From an uncultured Maribacter sp. (lineage in GTDB: Bacteria > Bacteroidota > Bacteroidia > Flavobacteriales > Flavobacteriaceae): a stretch of 64,000 nt of DNA. The stretch covers positions 186,001 to 250,000 of the forward strand of contig NZ_CANMDU010000003.1 in assembly GCF_947496775.1 (NCBI RefSeq), given 5' to 3'. This document shows positions 58,263 to 64,000 of the stretch, piece by piece; position 1 is the first letter of the stretch; the number at the start of each line of letters is the position of its first letter. Position numbers and translations under genes: made by a program. The notes under the pieces are model-generated. The model made no database searches, was not told where the DNA came from, and saw only the letters and a program-made list of their open reading frames with translations.

Positions 58263-59201
58263 ATGAAAAACTATCTTTCTATAAAGGATATTGATTCACT
58301 TCCTAAATTAGTAGAAGAAGCCAGAGAACTTAAGAAAAATCCAAAAAAAAATAATGACTTAGGTGCAAATAAAACTATAGGCTTATTATTTTTTAATAAT
58401 TCCCTTAGAACAAGACTTAGTACCCAAAAAGCAGCTACAAATTTGGGTATGGAAGTTATGGTTATGAATTTTGGGAATGAAGGTTGGGCTCTAGAATATG
58501 AAGATGGTACCATAATGAATAAAGGCACTTCGGAACACATAAAAGAAGCGGCTCAAGTAGTTTCTCAATATTGCGATATTATAGGTATACGTGCCTTTGC
58601 TGGGTTAACAGATAAAGAACAAGATGAAGCGGAGTTGGTTTTAAACGGTTTTAAAAAACACGCTTCAGTTCCTATTGTAAATATGGAGAGTTCTACTGGT
58701 CATCCGCTACAAGGTTTGGCAGATGCAATTACTATAGAAGAAAACAAAGGTAAAAAAAGACCGAAAGTTGTTTTATCCTGGGCTCCTCATCCTAAAGCAC
58801 TTCCTCATGCTGTAGCCAATTCTTTTGTAGAAATGATGAAATTGCAAGATGCAGAATTTGTTATAACACATCCTATTGGTTACGAATTAAATCCTCAAAT
58901 TACACAAGGTGCTAAAATTGAATACAACCAAGAAAAAGCACTTCAAAATGCTGACTTTGTTTCTGTAAAAAATTGGAGTAATTATTCCGATTATGGTAAA
59001 ATACTGAGCACCGAAGCTAAATGGATGATGACCAAGGAAAAATTAGGAAACGCTAAATTTATGCACTGCTTACCCGTTCGTAGGAATGTAGTAGTAAATG
59101 ATGCTGTTTTAGATAGTGACCAATCTATAGTTATAGAACAAGCAAATAATAGAACCTACGCTGCGCAAATAGTACTTAAGAAAATATTAGAAAGCCTATA
59201 A
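58263..59201 (+). CDS. argF': N-succinyl-ornithine (or N-acetyl-ornithine) transcarbamylase
   Basis: A 312-residue carbamoyltransferase of the AOTCase/SOTCase branch. NNSLRTRLST (near 45-54) is the carbamoyl-phosphate site and FMHCLPVRRNV the HCLP motif. Residue 90 is a Ser (NKGTSEHIKEAA). In the published pair, Glu92 of the Xanthomonas acetylornithine enzyme and Pro90 of the Bacteroides fragilis succinylornithine enzyme set specificity, and replacing the Glu by small residues favours the succinyl substrate; Ser thus suggests N-succinylornithine. This comes from family knowledge and is not tested here. The stop overlaps the argB start. Confidence 0.9.
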   Translation: MKNYLSIKDIDSLPKLVEEARELKKNPKKNNDLGANKTIGLLFFNNSLRTRLSTQKAATNLGMEVMVMNFGNEGWALEYEDGTIMNKGTSEHIKEAAQVVSQYCDIIGIRAFAGLTDKEQDEAELVLNGFKKHASVPIVNMESSTGHPLQGLADAITIEENKGKKRPKVVLSWAPHPKALPHAVANSFVEMMKLQDAEFVITHPIGYELNPQITQGAKIEYNQEKALQNADFVSVKNWSNYSDYGKILSTEAKWMMTKEKLGNAKFMHCLPVRRNVVVNDAVLDSDQSIVIEQANNRTYAAQIVLKKILESL

Positions 59202-59980
59202 TGAAAGAGAAATTATCCATCGTAAAAATTGGAGGTAACGTAATAGAGAACAAAGAAGAACTTGCTAAATTTTTAAACTTCTTTTCTCAATTAAAAGGCG
59301 CTAAAATATTAGTGCATGGTGGCGGAAAACTTGCTACACAATTAGCTGCCAAATTAGGGATAAAATCCCAAATGGTAAACGGTCGTAGAGTTACAGATGC
59401 TAAAAGCCTAGAAATTATTACTATGGTTTATGGCGGATTAACCAATAAAAATATAGTTGCTAGCTTACAAGCAAAAGGAACGAATGCTATAGGATTAAGT
59501 GGCGCAGATGGTAACGCAATACAAGCACATAAAAGACCAGTAAAAGAAGTAGATTTTGGTTTTGTTGGCGATATAGATGGCATAAATGCCACCTTTTTAA
59601 ACACCCTTATTACAACTGGAGTAACTCCTGTTTTTTGTGCATTATCTCATGATGGCGAAGGAAACATCTTAAATACTAACGCAGATACTATAGCATCTGA
59701 GGTAGCTATTGGGATGAGTAAAATTTATGAAACAACTCTTTATTATTGTTTTGAAAAAAAAGGAGTTCTTTTAGACATTAAAGATGAAAACTCTGTAGTA
59801 ACGGACATTAACACTAGTAAATACCAAGAGCTTTTAGAGCAAAAAATTATTGCAGATGGCATGCTTCCAAAATTGGAAAATTGTTTTCATGCGCTTCATA
59901 ACAACGTAAATAAAGTTTGTTTGGGAGATATTGAAATGATACAGCCAAATGCTAAACTCTTTACATCAATTACTTTATAA
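59201..59980 (+). CDS. argB: N-acyl-glutamate kinase
   Basis: A 259-residue amino-acid kinase. VKIGGNVIENKE at 8-19, LVHGGGKLATQLAAKLGI near 37-54 and NGRRVTDAKSLEI near 60 are ArgB signatures; the ADP-side segment has NTNADTIASEVAIGMSK. Phosphorylates N-acetyl- or N-succinylglutamate. No long N-terminal helix of arginine-sensitive hexameric ArgB is present, so direct feedback inhibition is less likely, which makes the leader-based control more relevant. Overlaps argF' by one base and abuts argE. Confidence 0.94.
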   Translation: MKEKLSIVKIGGNVIENKEELAKFLNFFSQLKGAKILVHGGGKLATQLAAKLGIKSQMVNGRRVTDAKSLEIITMVYGGLTNKNIVASLQAKGTNAIGLSGADGNAIQAHKRPVKEVDFGFVGDIDGINATFLNTLITTGVTPVFCALSHDGEGNILNTNADTIASEVAIGMSKIYETTLYYCFEKKGVLLDIKDENSVVTDINTSKYQELLEQKIIADGMLPKLENCFHALHNNVNKVCLGDIEMIQPNAKLFTSITL

Positions 59981-61045
59981 ATGGAACAAAAAGTACTTAC
60001 AGAGAAAGCTATTGCGTTATTAAAGCAACTAATAAGTATACAATCTTTCTCTAAAGAAGAAGATAAAACAGCCAATGCTATTGAAGCTTGGTTTACTAGT
60101 TTTTCTATTCCTTTTACAAGAGATAATAATAACGTTTACGCAAAAAACAAACATTGGGACGATAGTAAACCAACCTTACTATTAAACTCTCATCATGACA
60201 CCGTAAAACCTAATAAAGCTTACACCAGAGACCCATATTTACCAGAAGTAATTGACGGTAAATTATACGGTTTAGGAAGTAATGATGCTGGTGGATGTTT
60301 GGTTTCTCTTTTAGCTACTTTCTCTCATTTTTATGCGCAAGAAAATTTAAACCATAATATTCTTATGGTAGCTTCGGCCGAAGAGGAAAATGCCGGAGTT
60401 AACAGTTTAAGAGGATTACTTCCTAGTCTTCCTAAAATAGATGTTGCTATTGTTGGCGAACCAACCTTAATGCAATTAGCAATCGCAGAAAAAGGTTTGG
60501 TAGTTTTTGATGCTATTGTAAAAGGAACTCCGTCTCACGCGGCACACCCAAACAATAATAATTCTATTTATAACACTATTGAAGTTTTAGATTGGTTTAA
60601 GAATTACAAATTTCCCAAAACCTCCGAAGCATTAGGCGATGTAAAACTCACAGTAACGCAAATAAATGCTGGAAGCCAACACAATGTGGTACCCGCGCAA
60701 GTAGAGCTAGTTATTGATGTTCGTGTTAATGACAGTTATACGAATAAAGAAATAGCAGATTTATTAAAGGCAGAAGCGCCATGCGAAATTCAAGAACGCG
60801 GACTTAAGTTAAACTCCTCAAAAATTGACAAAAACCATGCATTGGTTAAAAGTGGAATAGCTTTAGGAAGAGAAACCTACGGTTCTCCTACCCTATCAGA
60901 CCAAGCAGCATTAACTTGCCAATCTGTAAAATTAGGACCTGGAGATAGTACACGTTCGCATTCAGCAGATGAATTTATCTACATAAATGAAATTGAAGAA
61001 GGAATAGATTTATATATTAAAATATTAAACGGATTTATAAAATAG
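59981..61045 (+). CDS. argE: M20-family N-acyl-ornithine deacylase (ArgE/DapE type)
   Basis: A 354-residue metallopeptidase-fold hydrolase that removes the acyl group. The metal motifs are LLNSHHDTVKP (His, Asp) near 70, GSNDAGGC near 105 and SAEEENAG near 131, followed by VGEPT, and HSADEFIY near the end supplies the last His. Family members include acetylornithine deacetylase and succinyl-diaminopimelate desuccinylase; in this operon, N-succinyl- (or N-acetyl-) citrulline or -ornithine is the substrate. A 7-bp tandem repeat lies between it and argH. Confidence 0.88.
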   Translation: MEQKVLTEKAIALLKQLISIQSFSKEEDKTANAIEAWFTSFSIPFTRDNNNVYAKNKHWDDSKPTLLLNSHHDTVKPNKAYTRDPYLPEVIDGKLYGLGSNDAGGCLVSLLATFSHFYAQENLNHNILMVASAEEENAGVNSLRGLLPSLPKIDVAIVGEPTLMQLAIAEKGLVVFDAIVKGTPSHAAHPNNNNSIYNTIEVLDWFKNYKFPKTSEALGDVKLTVTQINAGSQHNVVPAQVELVIDVRVNDSYTNKEIADLLKAEAPCEIQERGLKLNSSKIDKNHALVKSGIALGRETYGSPTLSDQAALTCQSVKLGPGDSTRSHSADEFIYINEIEEGIDLYIKILNGFIK

Positions 61046-61084
61046 ATTTTAGTATTAAGTAAAGAGTATTTAGATATACTCAAC

Positions 61085-61125
61085 ACTAAATACTAAATAC
61101 TAAATACTAAATACTAAATACTAAA
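61085..61125 (+). repeat. 7-bp tandem repeat, unit ACTAAAT, about 5.9 copies
   Basis: Forty-one bases of perfect ACTAAAT repeats end 4 bases before the argH ATG (61130). A second heptamer array with a different unit is in the same operon at 54031-54110. The array sits where ribosomes would bind the argH start region. Confidence 0.97.
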
Positions 61126-61129
61126 GATT

Positions 61130-62407
61130 ATGAAACTCTGGGATAAAGGATTTAGCACCGATAAAAAAATAGACCATTTTACGGTTGGTAATGATAGGGA
61201 ACTCGATTTACAATTAGCAAAGTACGATGTAATTGCATCTACAGCGCATGCTAAAATGCTAGGAAAAATTGGTTTACTTACACAAAAAGAAACGGATGCT
61301 CTTGTGCAAGAGTTGGCATCTATTAAAAAAACTATTGAAAAAGAAACTTTTACTATTGAAGATTCTTTTGAAGATATGCACTCTAAAATAGAATTTCTTT
61401 TAATTAAAAAACTGGGAGACACTGGGAAAAAAATACATACGGCAAGATCTAGAAATGACCAAGTTTTAGTTGCTATGCATTTGTATTTAAAAAATGAATT
61501 AGAAGAAATTAAAGAACAAACTAAATCTCTTTTTAGTCTTCTTATAAATCTTGCAGATAAATATAAAACAGTGCTACTTCCTGGTTACACGCATTTACAA
61601 ATTGCAATGCCTTCTTCTTTTGGCTTATGGTTTTCTGCTTATGCAGAAAGTTTAGTAGACGATTTATATTTTATTGATGCTGCCTACAAAATTGCAGACC
61701 AAAACCCACTAGGAAGCGCTGCTGGCTACGGAAGTTCTTTTCCTATAGACCGAAGTTTTACTACCAAAGAAATGGATTTTGCTACACAAAAATACAATGT
61801 AGTTGCTGCACAAATGGGGAGAGGAAAAGTAGAAAAAGCTACTGCTTTTGGTATGAGTAGTATTGCCGCTACTCTATCTAAAATGGCTATGGATATTTGC
61901 TTGTATATGAGTCAGAATTTTGATTTTATCTCTTTCCCAGATGAACTTACTACGGGTAGTAGTATAATGCCACATAAAAAAAATCCAGATGTTTTTGAGT
62001 TGGTAAGAGGTAAGTGTAATAAAATACAGGCAGTACCTAACCAATTAATTCTTATTACTAATAACCTACCTAGTGGTTATCATAGAGATTTGCAATTGGT
62101 TAAAGAAGTTATTGTTCCTGCAATTCAAGAATTAAAATCTTGTTTAGACATTTTAACTTTTAGCTTAAAAGAAGTTAAAGTAAACACAGGAATTTTAGAA
62201 GACCCTAAGTACGATTATCTATTTAGTGTAGACACCCTTAATGAGCTAGTATTAAGCGGAATACCTTTTAGAGATGCTTACAAAAAAATGGGTATAGAAA
62301 TTAACGAAGGTACTTTTTCTCCTAAACGAGATATTAAACACACCCATGAAGGAAGTTTAGGCAACCTTTGTTTAAATGAAATTCGTGAGAAAATGAATAA
62401 GGTGTAA
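61130..62407 (+). CDS. argH: Argininosuccinate lyase
   Basis: A 425-residue lyase of the fumarase/aspartase superfamily, the last step of arginine synthesis. LWDKGFSTDKKIDHFTVGNDRELD opens the protein, TARSRNDQVLVAMHLYLK near 104 and the GSSIMPHKKNPDVFELVRGKCNK signature near 278-300 are intact, with the catalytic Ser in GSSIMP. Slightly shorter at the C-terminus than E. coli ArgH. Last gene of the operon, followed by a strong terminator. Confidence 0.95.
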   Translation: MKLWDKGFSTDKKIDHFTVGNDRELDLQLAKYDVIASTAHAKMLGKIGLLTQKETDALVQELASIKKTIEKETFTIEDSFEDMHSKIEFLLIKKLGDTGKKIHTARSRNDQVLVAMHLYLKNELEEIKEQTKSLFSLLINLADKYKTVLLPGYTHLQIAMPSSFGLWFSAYAESLVDDLYFIDAAYKIADQNPLGSAAGYGSSFPIDRSFTTKEMDFATQKYNVVAAQMGRGKVEKATAFGMSSIAATLSKMAMDICLYMSQNFDFISFPDELTTGSSIMPHKKNPDVFELVRGKCNKIQAVPNQLILITNNLPSGYHRDLQLVKEVIVPAIQELKSCLDILTFSLKEVKVNTGILEDPKYDYLFSVDTLNELVLSGIPFRDAYKKMGIEINEGTFSPKRDIKHTHEGSLGNLCLNEIREKMNKV

Positions 62408-62437
62408 AAGCACCCACTCCATTTTTCTTATTTTTTT

Positions 62438-62482
62438 AAGCGGTATTTAAATAGTAGTTACTATCTAAATACCGCTTTTTTT
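62438..62482 (+). terminator. Intrinsic terminator of the arginine operon
   Basis: An 18-bp stem (62438-62455 with 62459-62476, one mismatch) closed by a 3-nt loop and followed by a run of T to 62482, 30 bp after the argH stop codon. The 195 bases from here to the next gene hold nothing else that I can support. Confidence 0.85.
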
Positions 62483-62677
62483 ATGTATTAAAATGCAAAG
62501 GCTATTTACAGCCTAATAACTTTCCCTGTTTTCAGCCTACTACACCTATATATGAACCTCTAATTTTGTCTTGTTTACCTATAAAAACATAAGGTTCACA
62601 ACAAAAAGACAAATTCAATTATACCATAAATCATAATAAAAAAAAAGTAACGTTACCATTTCATACCTAAACCTACT

Positions 62678-64000
62678 ATGATAAAACATATACTTACTAC
62701 GTTCCTATTACTTTTTAGCTTTTGTGTTTTAGGGCAAGAATTTTCCTCAATCTGGAATACCAATAACACAGAAACAGGTTCTTCTGCTATCAACCAAATA
62801 ACCATACCTACCAACCCCGCATATACTACTTACAATTATGATATAGATTGGGGAGATGGCTCTACAGATACTGGAGTAACAGGCAATATAACCCATGATT
62901 ATGCAGCACCAGGGACCTATACAATTGAAATAAGCGGAACTTTCCCAGCTATCTATTTTAATGATGATCGGGCTAATGATAAACTAAAAATCATTGAAAT
63001 ATTAGCTTGGGGCGATATTCAATGGCGAACTATGGAGAATGCTTTCTTTGGTTGTTCTAATATGAATTTTGATTTAATTGATTCACCAGATCTTTCTCAG
63101 GTTACTTCCTTAAAACAAATGTTTAGAGGCTGTCGGTCATTTAACGGAATTGTAAATAACTGGAATACAGCTACTATTACAGACATCTCGGGTGTTTTCT
63201 ATAACGCAGAAACATTTAATAGGCCATTAGAAAATTGGACAACGAACTCGGTAACAGATATGTCTTATGCTTTTTACGAAGCTGAACTATTTAATGAACC
63301 ATTAGATAGTTGGAGTACGGGTGCTGTAATTACAATGTCTAATATGTTTAACCATGCCGAAGATTTTAATCAGAACATTAACAATTGGAATGTTAGTAAC
63401 GTAACAGACATGTCTAATTTGTTTTACTATGCCAGAACTTTTAATCAGCCTTTAGAGTTATGGAATGTTAGTAAGGTAACCACAATGGCTGGGATGTTTT
63501 ACTTATCATCATTTAACCAACCTATTAACGATTGGGAAGTAGATAATGTAACAGACTTATCTAGGATGTTTCAAAATTGTCCTTTTAATCAACCCTTAGA
63601 CAAGTGGAATGTTAGTAATGTTACAACATTAGCTAGCACGTTTGCACAAAATAATAATTTTAATCAACCTTTAAATGATTGGGATGTTAGTAAGGTAACC
63701 GACATGAGCAGAACTTTTGGTAGTGCGGGTAGCTTAAAGGCATTTAACCAACCTCTAGATCAATGGGATGTTAGTAATGTTAAAACCATGGCTGGGATGT
63801 TTGAGAGTTCTTCTTTTAACCAACCACTAAATGGGTGGGATGTTAGTAAGGTAACCAATATGAGCAATATGTTTGCCGGTTGGGCATCTACATACGTAAC
63901 TGCTTATAATCAACCACTAGACCTTTGGGATGTTAGCAGCGTTACGAACATGAGTAATATGTTTCATGATTCACGTTTTAACCAAGATATTGAAGGCTGG
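62678..64000 (+). CDS. BspA-like DUF285 surface protein (N-terminal part, runs past the right edge)
   Basis: The first 441 codons of a secreted protein; the frame is open to the window end. Signal peptide 1-19 (FCVLGQ), a PKD-like module at about 40-85 (DIDWGDGSTDTG, HDYAAPGTYTIEI), then at least ten repeats of the BspA/DUF285 type from residue 115: FNxPLxxWxVSxVTxMSxMF with small spacers. Repeats four onwards are very alike. Such proteins are outer-surface adhesins; a T9SS sorting domain would be expected beyond the window. DNA repeats inside the array could allow changes in copy number. Confidence 0.88.
   Translation, partial: MIKHILTTFLLLFSFCVLGQEFSSIWNTNNTETGSSAINQITIPTNPAYTTYNYDIDWGDGSTDTGVTGNITHDYAAPGTYTIEISGTFPAIYFNDDRANDKLKIIEILAWGDIQWRTMENAFFGCSNMNFDLIDSPDLSQVTSLKQMFRGCRSFNGIVNNWNTATITDISGVFYNAETFNRPLENWTTNSVTDMSYAFYEAELFNEPLDSWSTGAVITMSNMFNHAEDFNQNINNWNVSNVTDMSNLFYYARTFNQPLELWNVSKVTTMAGMFYLSSFNQPINDWEVDNVTDLSRMFQNCPFNQPLDKWNVSNVTTLASTFAQNNNFNQPLNDWDVSKVTDMSRTFGSAGSLKAFNQPLDQWDVSNVKTMAGMFESSSFNQPLNGWDVSKVTNMSNMFAGWASTYVTAYNQPLDLWDVSSVTNMSNMFHDSRFNQDIEGW

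Overview
The window looks like the chromosome of a marine member of the Flavobacteriaceae (Bacteroidota). The supporting signs are AT-rich DNA with Arg mostly as AGA, start codons without Shine-Dalgarno sequences, promoters of the TTG/TAnnTTTG type, lipoproteins and outer-membrane barrels ending in Phe, a carboxypeptidase-regulatory-domain TonB receptor, type IX secretion sorting domains and an arginine pathway of the N-succinylornithine type. No rRNA, tRNA, CRISPR array or insertion sequence was seen.

Layout. (1) 1-30024 is a catabolic region: an AceE-type 2-oxoacid dehydrogenase (cut by the left edge), VOC proteins, two DUF1838-like lipoproteins, a lone TonB receptor, an aldehyde dehydrogenase, then a tight operon (9871-19832) of HMG-CoA-lyase-like enzyme, LeuC/LeuD-like hydro-lyase, AhpD-like protein, class III CoA-transferase, maleamate-amidase-like hydrolase, two PuuE-like deacetylase-fold proteins, a BASS transporter, a DUF1838-like lipoprotein and an SDR. 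It continues with a second SDR, an alpha/beta-hydrolase-fold protein, an MDR reductase, a nitrilase-family amidohydrolase, a MarR regulator and a three-gene biotin-dependent acyl-CoA carboxylase. (2) 30081-35939 is an envelope block: cell-wall amidase, BamA/TamA-like barrel, lipoproteins, GH113-like glycosidase, barrel, DUF547. (3) 36230-42500 holds a redox pair (FAD/NAD oxidoreductase and polyferredoxin), a MORN-like protein, two family-2 glycosyltransferases and an AlkB-like oxygenase. (4) 42504-50997 holds a SprB-repeat T9SS adhesin, a GH2 beta-galactosidase, a DUF418 protein, a DUF3291 protein and a mannosyltransferase-like membrane protein. (5) 51044-62482 is an arginine/proline biosynthesis operon with a candidate Arg leader peptide. 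(6) 62678 onwards is a BspA-like DUF285 surface protein cut by the right edge.

How the catabolic genes may work together. Seven copies of an inverted repeat, AGTTAA-N5-TTAACT, lie just upstream of promoter-like -7 elements throughout 2012-30018 and nowhere else that I noticed; five of them are a double operator with the second copy exactly 16 bp on. This marks aceE, the TonB receptor, DUF1838, the ALDH/lyase divergent promoter, the hydrolase/reductase divergent promoter, the nitrilase-marR unit and the carboxylase as one regulon, with the MarR protein as the obvious candidate regulator. The enzyme set reads naturally as ring opening of a cyclic imide (PuuE-like pair), removal of ammonia (maleamate amidase-like), hydration of the resulting substituted maleate (LeuCD-like, as in dimethylmaleate hydratase), CoA transfer (as in succinyl-CoA:citramalate CoA-transferase) and retro-Claisen cleavage (HMG-CoA-lyase-like, as in R-citramalyl-CoA lyase), giving a 2-oxoacid for AceE and an acyl-CoA for the carboxylase. 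Alkylated maleimides are what oxidative breakdown of tetrapyrroles yields, so a tetrapyrrole-derived substrate taken up by the TonB receptor is an attractive but unproven guess.

Secondary points of interest are the 27-residue leader peptide ending in three Arg codons before the arg operon, a 110-bp duplication of the alkB tail that flanks the T9SS adhesin gene, two different 7-bp tandem repeats inside the arg operon, and four TATCAC repeats spaced one helical turn apart upstream of the redox pair.
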